From a virus: DNA of 64,000 bases. Position 1 is the first letter of the stretch. Each line of letters begins with the position of its first letter. The translations under genes were made by a program, and so were the position numbers. The DNA is taken from the IMG/VR virus record IMGVR_UViG_3300046665_000434, positions 90,262-154,261 of that record. One strand, given 5' to 3'. Below the pieces are notes generated by a model. That model saw only the letters and a list, made by a program, of their open reading frames with translations, was not told the DNA's origin and did no database searches. Below, piece by piece: positions 40,324 through 49,984 of this stretch.

Positions 40324-41226
40324 TTAAACGTTCTGGGTAGCGAAGTCAGTACCGATTGTTTCAAGAGTCGGGATAGACATCGTGCCCAGCAGTGGGATCT
40401 GACAACCGACGTCAAACGTCAGGTTCAGTTCTTGCGTGTTGTAGAACACAGCCTTGTAGTCAGCAGCGAAAGCGTAAGCCTGAACACCGATGGCTTCCAT
40501 GAAGTTGACCGAGCCGGCAGTGGACGGGACGCTGATCTGACGGTTCACCGCAGTGTTCAGGCAGAACTCGCTCCAGATCGCATAACGCTCATCACCGTTG
40601 TACAGGATCTTGATGGCGTTGATATATTCGGTGATCACGTTCTCAGTCATGCTGACTGGGAGCAGAGCACGTACGCCGACGCTGACGTCTGTCGTGGTGA
40701 CAGCGCCAGTAGGTGGTAGCTCGACGCCCTCAGGATAGAGGTTGGAGGTGCTAGGCACGAACGGTACTTCGATGTCAGGCTGATCAGGCTCTTTGGTGAT
40801 GATCAGCGTTTCCACGTTGACATCTTCCAAGTTGGTATCGATCCGCAGGCCGTAGTAGGCGTAGTAGTTGATACCATTGAACAGCAGCTCTTTACGCAGC
40901 GCATAGCGAGCGCGGGCGTTAATGTCGAAGTCGTTATCGACCTCACGCAGAGCGAACGGTACAGGGCCGTACAGAGAGGCGTCGGTGGCCATGTGGTCTT
41001 TGATGGAGGTCAGGGGAATACCTTCAACCCCAACAGCCATCAAGTGGCCCTTGTTACCGGCAGTCAAGATGCCGAGCATCAGCTTTTCGCCAGCAACTGG
41101 CTTCGCTGTAGCTTGAATATCGAGACGTTCGTTCATGGTGCTGTGCGGCTGGGGATCGCTCACCTGACCCAACAACATCTTGACCATGTTCCGAAGTCCA
41201 TAAATGGCGTTTTGCGTCGTGTTCAT
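40324..41226 (-). CDS. Virion structural protein
   Basis: 300 residues, without a clear copy of the repeated domain, though it opens the run of related minus-strand genes. The start is well placed: AAGGA 7 nt before ATG. Beta-rich with many 'N-Y-Y-A-Y-Y' and 'YNxxxE' segments (FNGINYYAYYGLRIDTNLED; LTFDVGCQIPLLGTM). The stretch 'AYAFAADYKAVFYNTQELNLTF' loosely resembles the C-terminal block of its neighbour at 41236-42270. A tail or baseplate protein by context. Confidence 0.55.
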   Translation of the reverse strand: MNTTQNAIYGLRNMVKMLLGQVSDPQPHSTMNERLDIQATAKPVAGEKLMLGILTAGNKGHLMAVGVEGIPLTSIKDHMATDASLYGPVPFALREVDNDFDINARARYALRKELLFNGINYYAYYGLRIDTNLEDVNVETLIITKEPDQPDIEVPFVPSTSNLYPEGVELPPTGAVTTTDVSVGVRALLPVSMTENVITEYINAIKILYNGDERYAIWSEFCLNTAVNRQISVPSTAGSVNFMEAIGVQAYAFAADYKAVFYNTQELNLTFDVGCQIPLLGTMSIPTLETIGTDFATQNV

Positions 41227-41235
41227 GAGGGGTCC

Positions 41236-42270
41236 TTAATGCTGGAATACGGTCATTACGTGGGAGCGATCGTACAGCAGATCACTAGGAGTGTTCGTGT
41301 CGGCGTACCGGTAAGCGATCTTCAGCAAACCAGTCAGGTTGCCGCACAACTCACCCAGATTGATGGCAATGACGTAGTTATACGCTTGCACATGACTAGG
41401 GAAGTCCTTGCTGACGAACCCGTTGTAAACAACTTCACTACCACGTAGATTGAAATCAACCTGTTGTCCATCGACTGCAACCCAAGGATCACCCGTCAAT
41501 TGCGACAAAATAGCAGCCAGTGTGGTATCGGTGCCGAGGATCGTGCCTTTAGCAATACCGTAGAGCACTGACTCGTAAGCCCGACGTTCCTTGTGACTGA
41601 TACCTTGCTCACAGAGCAGATACACGCCATTCGGTGTCAGGAGATCCACGCGAGGAAGATCGTAGCTACCAGTCTTGTAGAACTCTCGGAGATCCATCCG
41701 AGAATCAATACTGGTGCCAAGCCCTTCTATCGCCCGGCGGGTATGTACTTTGATGTTACCGTACCAGAGTAGGTGGCCGGGTAGCATGGCCAGTACGTAG
41801 TTACGGTTGTCTAGAGCAGGCGGGAATGGCTCGACAACTTCGCTGTCTTCTTCATCGACTGCATCAAAGGACGGGATCTCATGCACTGGCGTGATGTCTA
41901 CCAATGAACGAGAGATCAGGTTTAACTCAGAGACATCCTTTTCGATCAGGATACCGTACTGTTCGAGGATCGCCTGATAGACAGCCTCTTCAGTATGTTC
42001 CTTCACCCAGATCACGAAAGGACCGCCAATCAACATGGCGATATCTACCCGGTTATAACGAAAGGGTGCTTTGTCAGAAGTCCAGCCAGTTGGATCAACG
42101 AACATGAGATCAACAGTACTCAGTCCAGTCGGTTCCAACAGTGCAGGCAAGCCAAAGCTGATTTGCTCTGGTGCAAACAGGCGGTCGTTCTTATAGTTGA
42201 TGAAATCAACCAATTGCTCTTTCGAGGGCTTGCTAAACGGAAATAGGACAGGCTCTCTTTTACGGTGCAT
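41236..42270 (-). CDS. Virion protein: repeated domain + HYN-like domain
   Basis: 344 residues from ATG 42270, 6 nt after GGAGG. Contains the repeated domain (LVDFINYKNDRLFAPEQISFGLPALLE; YNRVDI near 73; AILEQYGILIEKDVSELN; LWYGNIKV) and a C-terminal block (LREFYKTGSYDLPRVDLLTPNGVYLLC...VDGQQVDF...SHVQAYNYVIAI) ending LTGLLKIAYRYADT, a variant of the HYN ending. It extends the family beyond the main array, in a second locus. Confidence 0.65.
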   Translation of the reverse strand: MHRKREPVLFPFSKPSKEQLVDFINYKNDRLFAPEQISFGLPALLEPTGLSTVDLMFVDPTGWTSDKAPFRYNRVDIAMLIGGPFVIWVKEHTEEAVYQAILEQYGILIEKDVSELNLISRSLVDITPVHEIPSFDAVDEEDSEVVEPFPPALDNRNYVLAMLPGHLLWYGNIKVHTRRAIEGLGTSIDSRMDLREFYKTGSYDLPRVDLLTPNGVYLLCEQGISHKERRAYESVLYGIAKGTILGTDTTLAAILSQLTGDPWVAVDGQQVDFNLRGSEVVYNGFVSKDFPSHVQAYNYVIAINLGELCGNLTGLLKIAYRYADTNTPSDLLYDRSHVMTVFQH

Positions 42271-42301
42271 CACAAGCCTCCGGGCTATTGGCGCGTCACC
42301 A

Positions 42302-42883
42302 CTAACTAGGCACTGCGTAAGTCAAACCGTCCATCACCACAGAAGGGATGGCGACAGTAAGATCTACTATCTGGTCAAAGTCAGGTGGAGTCAGACCGTT
42401 AAGAATGTTGACAGGGAACGCGTCTGCAAGGCTAGGTTCCTCTACAGGCTCGTTGAGCGCTATTGTGGCTTCACCAACCCATCTCAATGACTGAGGTTTG
42501 GCTTTGAGCACGAACGAATTCGTACTGATAACACCATTCTCAAAATCATCAGTCGTCCAAGCCATGCCAGAGGCAACAGCGAGGTTCGTCATGATTCCGT
42601 AGATCGTCAGAGGAGGATCGAGGTCAAGGACTGCATTACCAAAGATCGTCGCTACATTGATCCTATCGTAGGTATACTCGAGTGTCCCGGTGTGGCGTCG
42701 ATAGATAATCTCATCCGTCGAGTCATGGGTCGAGATAAGAACTTTGGTCCGAGTCCCCTCAATAGCCTCAGGCGCACCGACACTGGCGTGCTGAGGCATG
42801 AGGTTCAAGTTGAGTTGGTTGTTCGCCATGATCAATAGTGCCACGGCAGGATCGTATTTCAATAACCGTAGCGTGTCAGTCAT
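42302..42883 (-). CDS. Repeated virion domain, single-domain member
   Basis: 193 residues: starting helix (AVALLIMANNQLNLNLMPQH), YDRINV near 70, 'IYGIMTNLAVASGMAWTTDDFENG', 'SLRWVGEATIAL', and the ending MDGLTYAVPS close to the endings of the products of 20489 and 21128. Part of the second locus of the family. Confidence 0.65.
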   Translation of the reverse strand: MTDTLRLLKYDPAVALLIMANNQLNLNLMPQHASVGAPEAIEGTRTKVLISTHDSTDEIIYRRHTGTLEYTYDRINVATIFGNAVLDLDPPLTIYGIMTNLAVASGMAWTTDDFENGVISTNSFVLKAKPQSLRWVGEATIALNEPVEEPSLADAFPVNILNGLTPPDFDQIVDLTVAIPSVVMDGLTYAVPS

Positions 42884-42902
42884 GGTGGCATCCGTAGGTT
42901 AC

Positions 42903-43856
42903 TCAAGTCGTCACAGTGTATTCGACGAGCACCGGACCTACGTAGGCCAAGGAGTTATCATCGAAGAACACTACGAGCTTGTTTTTCCCCACTGCATTGC
43001 TGGGGAAGGGTTCCGGGCGAATATCGGAAGGTTCGATGTCACAGCCCAACTCATCCCCTAGCATTTTAGCCAGATCAGTGTGGTTGGTCTTGCGAGGACC
43101 TTTGAGTTTGACAGAGTACCTGAACGTCCTTGGGAACGAACGACGTCCATAGAAGACCGTGATCGTGCCGACATACGGAGCACCCGTGAAGGTCATCGTG
43201 ATCGAGGTGTTATCCCCGTTCTCGTCAGGACCATTCATTGTCGGGTTACCGAGTACCATCATTGCTGAGGTCACTGGGGTCGGTAGCCGATCAGCGTTAC
43301 CCATGTTCAGATAAGTCACCAATCGGCCTTTCACATCGGCAGAACGATATTCCGTATTGAAGCTGAAGGTATACCGATCCACAGCGATCAGGTGACCGAT
43401 CTCAATCCCGGCCATCGCAAGCGTTGCACGCATCTCACCTACCCAGCGCCACGACAACTCACCTGCAAGGATATCGATCGGTCCAAACGACAGGAACATC
43501 GAAGGGACCAAGTCATTGCTGGCAATAGGGATGGCGTAGGGGAAGAAGATATTGCGCAGTACAGAATCGCCAGTGATGGGCGTAATCGCTTTGACTGTCT
43601 TGTTGAGGCCGGAAGTGAAAGCATTTAGATCGATACGATCGTAAGTGAAGTCATGGGTTCCGACTCGGTCCCACAGGTTGAGTGGGGTCCTGCTCTTATC
43701 GACAGACACAGTGACCAGCGTCTTCAGACCTCCCAACGATTTCGGTGGTTCGATCTTTAGATAGCTGGATTTTAGGGGTGCTTTCAACCTCTCCCCTATT
43801 TGCGCCTTCAGCGCATCTAAGGGATGCATCGTAAGGAGCAACTCTGGAGCCGTCAT
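42903..43856 (-). CDS. Tandem duplicate of the repeated virion domain
   Basis: 317 residues that contain the domain twice: first copy with YDRIDL near 73 (then SVLRNIFFPYAIPIASNDLVP, SWRWVGEMRATL), second copy with YGRRSF (HTDLAKMLGDELGCDIEPSDIRP, SLAYVGPVLVEY). The second copy ends the protein. It shows the domain can be duplicated within a polypeptide. Confidence 0.65.
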   Translation of the reverse strand: MTAPELLLTMHPLDALKAQIGERLKAPLKSSYLKIEPPKSLGGLKTLVTVSVDKSRTPLNLWDRVGTHDFTYDRIDLNAFTSGLNKTVKAITPITGDSVLRNIFFPYAIPIASNDLVPSMFLSFGPIDILAGELSWRWVGEMRATLAMAGIEIGHLIAVDRYTFSFNTEYRSADVKGRLVTYLNMGNADRLPTPVTSAMMVLGNPTMNGPDENGDNTSITMTFTGAPYVGTITVFYGRRSFPRTFRYSVKLKGPRKTNHTDLAKMLGDELGCDIEPSDIRPEPFPSNAVGKNKLVVFFDDNSLAYVGPVLVEYTVTT

Positions 43857-43865
43857 GGCGCATCC

Positions 43866-46094
43866 TCAAATTTTCAGCAGTAGTTTCCGCCTAGCTTCAG
43901 TCAGTAGATCGTAACCTGACAACTCTGACGAGATGACAAGATCTGATAGGTCTTGCTCAGGTATAGGGAGATACCCGGCGACCCCTGTCTGTGCATATGC
44001 CGATAGATCCGTTACCGGCGGACGAAGTAGCCCAACCCCAGGTGCTGACAGCGGGATAGAGTTCGGGTGACTACCAGAACCCACCAGCTTGACCGGAACA
44101 CATACCGGAACATGGATTGTTTGTTCTTCTGTCCGCGTCTCAAATTTAATGCAGGGCGGCTTTGTCGGCATTTTGATCTGTTCAGACTCGATCGCATGCA
44201 CATCCATGATTTCTGGAAATGTGATCTCGATAGGGATATCTTCCGTCAGCAACTCAATGGTCTTAGAGAGCTTAGGGAATTTACCATCGATGATCTTGAT
44301 CGGACTATCATTGATCTGGCCAATGTACTGCACAGAGTACGACGAGAGAGTGCGCATGATCCGAAGCATGGCTGCATGGATCTCACGTACGGCACTGACG
44401 TTACTGACGTCAACCCCTGTCGCAGTCTGCAAGATATCGGTAGCCATCTGAGCGTACTCAAGATGTCCCATCGACGAGGTGTCGATACCGTTATCTTTCA
44501 ACCACAGATCGTAGTCCTGCTCGCCAGCGAGGTCGATCCTGATGTCCATGTAGCATCGGTCAATCACCCGGTGCAGTTCGCCTTCCACTTTATAGTCACC
44601 GTTATAGTGACGCATATTGCGGTGCTTGATCATGACATCATGCACGTCCTGACACATCTCATTGAACGATTCAGTCGAGACATATCGACTGATCGGCACC
44701 TGAGTCTCGAGGATGTACCTCAAGTAGTAGTTAGGGACGCGACTCTTGTTAACCGCGCCCTGCAATTCAGCGAGGGTCGGTAACGGGATACGACGAACGC
44801 GGCGAGCACCGATGACTGGCACCTTGATCAACTCAATCCCGTTTGCCATGTTAAAAGCATAGAGATAAAAGATGAACGCGTTCTTCACGCTCAGGCTATA
44901 CAGATCCCCGTTACCGGGGTTGATGAACCTGACGACCGACGTGTATCGATCATAGTGCGACAGATAGATCCAATGGTTGAGCAGTACTTCAGTGATGGTA
45001 AATGGTTCTGCATCACTGCGGTCGACTACGTTCGATTCCAACACCTTGGTAGGTAATTGGTTGAAGAGCGACACCTGCATCTTCTGGATAGCTTCTTTCT
45101 CGATGTCGTCCCGAACGATCGGGTTATCTCGAGCCAGCGGCAGTTCCAGGTCAAGCAATTCACCAACAGTCTTCTCGTTAGATCCCGCCGCAGGATCAAT
45201 CCCGTTGATAGTGAAGCGATCCAATTGAATGGTAGGCTTCAGCGTATCTTCAAGTTTGTCATACGTCTGGCTGATGTTATACCCAGCCAACGAGAACCCA
45301 CGATCAGTCAGGATCTTTTGTGTCAACCACTCGAACGTCTCACGACGACCCAGATTACGGTTGAGGTAGAGGATGTTCCGATAAAGGAACAGTCTCTGCT
45401 TCATGGTCATGTAGTCAAACTCAAGACCAACCGCATTGTTGTGGGACAACAGATACTGACGAATGTGGTACGTGTGAGCTTGCTGTGTCTTACAGCAGCG
45501 CAGACGACTGTTGAGTACTTCAAGAACCAGCTTCGAGTACAGTCCACTGATCAACAGCGGGTAGTAGTACGGTTCAAACAATCCGTAGTCCGGGTTATCG
45601 TACCGGTTAAAGTACAACGACACGTACCGTTGCAAGTCAGGCAACAGCCGCTGTTCTTGCGCTTCTACGAGGGAGGTATCGTAGGAGAGGATTGTATGGT
45701 CATCCGCCCCGATCGCTGTGTCTATGTTTATCGGGTTGATGATACCGTTTATTAGCATTTCTTGATCGGGGTACGCATCACGCAGGTCGTTGTAATAGCG
45801 ACTTCCGTACGTGTACTCTTTGCGAGTAGCGCGGTGGATCAAGAGGTTGGCTTTAGTGAAATCAATCGTCTCCTGAGTATCAAGCGAAGTCACCTGCATG
45901 ACCGTGTTCGTGGCGTGATAAACGCCAGACAGGTTGAGGTAGTACTTCCAGCTGTAAGGATCATCAGGATCGACAACGTTCCCCAGTTGTATCAGCCGGG
46001 TATTGATTGCTGTAGCCGTGTATTTACTTTTGATCACCAGCGTCGCTACAAGCTTGATGACGCTCAAGATGTAAAGCCTGTAGTAGGCGTTCAT
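43866..46094 (-). CDS. Large virion structural protein
   Basis: 742 residues from ATG 46094; the frame stays open for 53 codons upstream, but this would run into the start region of the portal gene on the other strand. Many 'RHxxRxYxYGSRYYNDLRDAYPD' and 'YLSLYFNRYDNPDYGLFEPYYYPLL' segments and a proline-rich acidic end. No enzymatic motif. Divergent from the portal gene, 33 nt away, an arrangement also known for the portal neighbour in phiKZ-like phages (inference). Likely head-tail connector or tail protein. Confidence 0.55.
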   Translation of the reverse strand: MNAYYRLYILSVIKLVATLVIKSKYTATAINTRLIQLGNVVDPDDPYSWKYYLNLSGVYHATNTVMQVTSLDTQETIDFTKANLLIHRATRKEYTYGSRYYNDLRDAYPDQEMLINGIINPINIDTAIGADDHTILSYDTSLVEAQEQRLLPDLQRYVSLYFNRYDNPDYGLFEPYYYPLLISGLYSKLVLEVLNSRLRCCKTQQAHTYHIRQYLLSHNNAVGLEFDYMTMKQRLFLYRNILYLNRNLGRRETFEWLTQKILTDRGFSLAGYNISQTYDKLEDTLKPTIQLDRFTINGIDPAAGSNEKTVGELLDLELPLARDNPIVRDDIEKEAIQKMQVSLFNQLPTKVLESNVVDRSDAEPFTITEVLLNHWIYLSHYDRYTSVVRFINPGNGDLYSLSVKNAFIFYLYAFNMANGIELIKVPVIGARRVRRIPLPTLAELQGAVNKSRVPNYYLRYILETQVPISRYVSTESFNEMCQDVHDVMIKHRNMRHYNGDYKVEGELHRVIDRCYMDIRIDLAGEQDYDLWLKDNGIDTSSMGHLEYAQMATDILQTATGVDVSNVSAVREIHAAMLRIMRTLSSYSVQYIGQINDSPIKIIDGKFPKLSKTIELLTEDIPIEITFPEIMDVHAIESEQIKMPTKPPCIKFETRTEEQTIHVPVCVPVKLVGSGSHPNSIPLSAPGVGLLRPPVTDLSAYAQTGVAGYLPIPEQDLSDLVISSELSGYDLLTEARRKLLLKI

Positions 46095-46127
46095 GACATG
46101 GCCCCGATCTGGAAAGGAGAGGAGTAG

Positions 46128-49001
46128 ATGGAAACAACAAGTCCACGTGCGCAGCGTATCCAACAATTCAGGAATTTGAAGCCGGGAGATGAGCGTGTTC
46201 TCGGTCGTTTGGTAGCTGACCGCCAAGACCCTAACAAGGGTAAACTGAAACACCCTGATCTATCGGCCATCTCCAGTGTCGTTAAACGCACCCTGCGTGA
46301 AGCTACTGACCTGAGAAACATCTTCCAGGTCATGCCGGATCTAAATCTGGCACGAGATATTTTGGTCAGTGCTGTAGTAGCCCCTGGTGATCTGGCTACC
46401 ACGTCTCTGGTAATGTCTAACGGACTTCCAGGACAGGACACGCCTCTTACTGCACAGCTCACTGACTTGCTATACAACTTCCATGTCACAGAGCAGCAAA
46501 TCGAGAAGAAAGTATCAGGCTGGGTAGACGACGCATTGATTGCATCGGGCGCCCACCCTATCCTCATTCTTCCTGAAGCGTCTCTTGATCGGATGATCAC
46601 TGGCGTTGACTCTGCCAGTATGGAATCTGTCGCCAGCTTCGGCGGCGAGTGGGAAGGCAGCTGGTTCAAGTCAAAAGGCATCTTCGGAGTCAGTTTGCCG
46701 ACTGTCGATAAAATCCAGTATGCAAGCTTCGAGTCGACCAGGAATCGCCTCCGTAGCGCGGACATGGCGGAGTATCATACCATCAAGTTCGAGTGTAAAA
46801 CTGCAAAGAAGGTGGAGGATAAACGAGTCAGTCTTCCCTTCCGAGTGACCGACAACTTGGCTGCTCTGCGGATGCCTGCGGTACAAGGGATGAAGCGTGA
46901 ACGCTCCTTGTCTTCTGCTTACGGCTCGCCGTCGTTCGAGATGTTGAGTAAACGTCGCCGTACGGTAAATGAGCCACTGAACGACACGTTGGCTGATGGT
47001 GATGGGAAACGTAAGCCAGGTGCTAAGAAAGCCAAGTTGGCTGAAGCGTCAGGTAATATCTATTCCAAGTTCTTCAGATCGCCACAAGCTGTTAAACGTA
47101 GCCGTCTGGAAGTCGTTCCGTCGCTGCGTCAAGCCGGCGAAGATACTGTCGGCCACCCGTTGGTCTATCACCTCCCTGTCGAATCGGTCATGCCTATTTG
47201 CGTACCGGGTGATGAAACCAACCACGTCGGCTATATCGTACTGTTGGATGCTAACGGCTATCCGCTGTCGTATTCCAAACGCCTGGACTTCTACGACGAT
47301 CTGCGTCGCGGGTCTACCGGCGGTACTGATCAGGTGGGATCGTCAAGCCAAGTGGCTGGTGAGCTGCTGAACATGGCAAACGAGACGTTGGGTGGCGGTA
47401 TCACTAACGCCTCTAACAATGTCATCGATCGTCTGGCTCAGTTGCATGGTGAGTTCATCGACCATGATATCGTGTCTCGCATCAAGAGCGGTATCATGGG
47501 TGGTGAAGTCGAGATCAGTCACAGTCAGAACGTTGACCGTCTGCTCTTTGCTCGCACCATGAAGAACCAACAGACCACCATGCTGTACGTGCCTGCTGAG
47601 TTGATGGTCTACATGGCGTATGACTACAACGAATACGGCGTGGGTAAATCCATTCTGGAAGATGCCAAAGCTCTGGCGGCTATGCGTGCCAACCTGCTGG
47701 TAGCTTCTGTAATGGGCGCTACTCGTAACGCTATTCCTGGTAAAGACATCAACATCGAGCTGGATGATGAAGATGAAGATCCAGTGGCCGCGGTGACGTA
47801 TCTGGCGAACGAGGCGATCTCGCTTGCGTATCACCAGTTCCCTACGTCGGTGGTCAGTATTCAAGGTCTGGCTGAACAGCTCCAGATGTCGGGCTTCTCT
47901 GTTAACGTTACCGGTAACAGCAAGTATCCTGATGTCAAGACCACGATCACGCCAAAAGAAAGCTCTTACGTCCCGGTCGACAACGAACTGATGCAGAACC
48001 TGTACACTGCATTGATTCGGGTGTTCTCCCTGACGCCTGAGATGCTCGATGGGGCCAATTCTCCTGAGTTCGCCACTACCATCGTCCGTAACAGTTTGCT
48101 GCTCCTCAAACGCGTCATGGTGCTTCAGGGCATGACTAACCCGATGATCACGTCGTACGTGCGTACCTTTACGTATAACTCTGGTCCTCTGGTTGAGCAG
48201 ATGCTTGACATCATCGAGGAAAACGAGAAGTTCGTCCCTGAGGAATTCAAGGAAGAGCCGATCGAATACCTCAAGGCATTCATCAACGCGTTCATGGTTA
48301 AGCTTCCAGCTCCAGAGACTGATAGTCTCGAGAAGCAGATCGAGATGTACAAGGCGTATTCGGATGTTCTGGATACCGTACTGCCAGCTTTCATTAGCGA
48401 AGAGTACTTCCACGGTTACACCAACGACCTGGTTCGTGAAGCAGTGCCTACGATGGTTGCTTCGATCAAGGGTATCGAGTTGCGTCGTTGGATGCGTGAG
48501 AAGGGTCTGTTCCGTGAATTGGATATCTTCGTTAATACTGAAGAAGGTAGTCCAATGATGAACCTCACCAAAGAGATGCAGGCACACGTCAGCGCCGTGT
48601 TTGCAGCAAGCGGTGACTACATCAAGCTGGTAGCTGAGGATGCTTACAAGAAGCGTAAGGCTGATGAGCGTCTGAAGAAACTGGATCAGAAAGTGAAAGA
48701 TGCCATGGCTGGCACCGGTGCTGAAGATGACGCTGAACAAACTCCTGACTTCTCTGGCGATGTTCCTACAGTCCCTGGTGATGAAGCGGCTGGTAATGGC
48801 GATGACGAATTCATGGACGACTTCGACAACGATCCTGATAACACCAATGCTGGTAAAGATGACAAGCCCGAAGACGAACCAACTGAGGGTGAAAACAAAC
48901 CTGCTGAAACAGAATCTGAACCTAATGAAGGAAAAGGCGAAGGTGAAGAAGATGCGGGCGATAACACCGGATCGGATATAGGCGACCTGCCTAAGATCTA
49001 A
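46128..49001 (+). CDS. Portal protein
   Basis: 957 residues. The size and character fit the phiKZ-type portal (phiKZ gp129). N-terminal 'RAQRIQQFRNLKPGDERVLGRLV', middle 'VGKSILEDAKALAAMRANLLVASVMGATRNAIPGKDINIELDDEDED' with the long helices of a portal stem, and a C-terminal ~120 residues that are strongly acidic and disordered (DDAEQTPDFSGD...DDFDNDPDNTNAGKDDKPEDEPTEGEN). The tail may be removed in the prohead or be disordered in the head lumen. AGGAGAGGAG precedes the ATG. A terminator follows. Confidence 0.75.
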   Translation: METTSPRAQRIQQFRNLKPGDERVLGRLVADRQDPNKGKLKHPDLSAISSVVKRTLREATDLRNIFQVMPDLNLARDILVSAVVAPGDLATTSLVMSNGLPGQDTPLTAQLTDLLYNFHVTEQQIEKKVSGWVDDALIASGAHPILILPEASLDRMITGVDSASMESVASFGGEWEGSWFKSKGIFGVSLPTVDKIQYASFESTRNRLRSADMAEYHTIKFECKTAKKVEDKRVSLPFRVTDNLAALRMPAVQGMKRERSLSSAYGSPSFEMLSKRRRTVNEPLNDTLADGDGKRKPGAKKAKLAEASGNIYSKFFRSPQAVKRSRLEVVPSLRQAGEDTVGHPLVYHLPVESVMPICVPGDETNHVGYIVLLDANGYPLSYSKRLDFYDDLRRGSTGGTDQVGSSSQVAGELLNMANETLGGGITNASNNVIDRLAQLHGEFIDHDIVSRIKSGIMGGEVEISHSQNVDRLLFARTMKNQQTTMLYVPAELMVYMAYDYNEYGVGKSILEDAKALAAMRANLLVASVMGATRNAIPGKDINIELDDEDEDPVAAVTYLANEAISLAYHQFPTSVVSIQGLAEQLQMSGFSVNVTGNSKYPDVKTTITPKESSYVPVDNELMQNLYTALIRVFSLTPEMLDGANSPEFATTIVRNSLLLLKRVMVLQGMTNPMITSYVRTFTYNSGPLVEQMLDIIEENEKFVPEEFKEEPIEYLKAFINAFMVKLPAPETDSLEKQIEMYKAYSDVLDTVLPAFISEEYFHGYTNDLVREAVPTMVASIKGIELRRWMREKGLFRELDIFVNTEEGSPMMNLTKEMQAHVSAVFAASGDYIKLVAEDAYKKRKADERLKKLDQKVKDAMAGTGAEDDAEQTPDFSGDVPTVPGDEAAGNGDDEFMDDFDNDPDNTNAGKDDKPEDEPTEGENKPAETESEPNEGKGEGEEDAGDNTGSDIGDLPKI

Positions 49002-49011
49002 CTGAGTCTAG

Positions 49012-49039
49012 CAGACTGGTGGGTTTCCCCACCAGTCTG
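49012..49039 (+). terminator. Terminator after the portal gene
   Basis: CAGACTGGTGGG / CCCACCAGTCTG, 12-bp stem with loop TTTC, followed by TCTATGCTG. Confidence 0.85.
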
Positions 49040-49164
49040 TCTATGCTGTAAATGTTTACAAACGCTATCTATGTTTTGATAAAAAGCCTTCCTCCTCTTC
49101 CCCTACCCTTCGGTAGTGTGGGTAAGGGCTTTATTTTGCATTAATTACTAAGTGAGTATATCTG

Positions 49165-49875
49165 ATGTCTGAGAGACCACCTATCACAGTAACCTTCAAA
49201 GGTATCACTGCGTCTATCTCACTACCTACGTTGCGTGAGGTCATGAATGGATACGGTGCCCGTATGAAGGATACCCACTTCACTAACATCGTCAAACTGG
49301 TAGAAGAGGAAGTGGGCCCTCTGGAAAAAGTCTACGATGCAGCTAGTTCATGGACGCCGGAGGATGAGATTAAGCCTGTCTGGCTGATGTTGGATAAACT
49401 GGTGGAACCTGTCACCTTAGAAACACCAATCAAACGCGTTCGTCCAATTGATCGAACCGTTAATGACGTACCCGGTGTTGAGTTTGTGCCTACCTACGCA
49501 TTGGCACTTGACGAACCTATCGAACTCAAGGAGGGTGGGCAGCAGTACTCTATTCGCGTCCATCTGGCTAGCCTTCCTTGGGACCAGACTCTGAATGAAA
49601 CTGTTACATTTCCCGAAGTCAATATTCAAGGATTTGTCCTGGCTGCGCCTGAGGGCGATACGATTGTTTGGGTCCCAGGTAAGATCAATTGGACCGACAA
49701 CGTTACGCGGCACTGCACCCTGGTCTGTCATGAACGTAACCTCATTCCTGGTCTTGAGGCCCTTAATGGCCAATTGGAAATCGATCGCGGATGGCTCGAG
49801 CTTAATATCTGGACAGTTGCTGATACAGTCCGTATCAAAGGCATCCTTCTGTCGGTGTGCTCTAAACAAGCGTAA
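49165..49875 (+). CDS. Hypothetical protein
   Basis: 236 residues, unrecognised. Beta-rich second half (RVHLASLPWDQTLNETVTFPEVNIQGFVLAAPEGDTIVWVPGKINW; LNIWTVADTVRIKGILLSVCS), helical first half (FTNIVKLVEEEVGPLEKVYDAASSW). Could be a virion protein by location. It is followed by a terminator at 49922. Confidence 0.6.
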   Translation: MSERPPITVTFKGITASISLPTLREVMNGYGARMKDTHFTNIVKLVEEEVGPLEKVYDAASSWTPEDEIKPVWLMLDKLVEPVTLETPIKRVRPIDRTVNDVPGVEFVPTYALALDEPIELKEGGQQYSIRVHLASLPWDQTLNETVTFPEVNIQGFVLAAPEGDTIVWVPGKINWTDNVTRHCTLVCHERNLIPGLEALNGQLEIDRGWLELNIWTVADTVRIKGILLSVCSKQA

Positions 49876-49883
49876 GCTAAGTA

Positions 49884-49942
49884 TTTACAGTCCCACATTA
49901 CCGACATGATTCCCCAAGCTAACGGCGGGATAATCCCGCCGT
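49884..49942 (+). terminator. Terminator, with a weak copy of the TTTACAG element
   Basis: ACGGCGGGA-TAA-TCCCGCCGT (49922-49942) then CTATGCTG. Just upstream, TTTACAGTCCCACATTA (49884-49900) resembles the promoter-like core at 5765 and 22356 but has three changes. Confidence 0.6.
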
Positions 49943-49984
49943 CTATGCTGCACCCTAAATAACCACCAAGAAGGAAGCCGTTGT

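Noticed and set aside
47343-48740. 465-codon open frame antisense to the portal gene
   Set aside because: It overlaps a well-supported portal gene completely and has no signal or motif.
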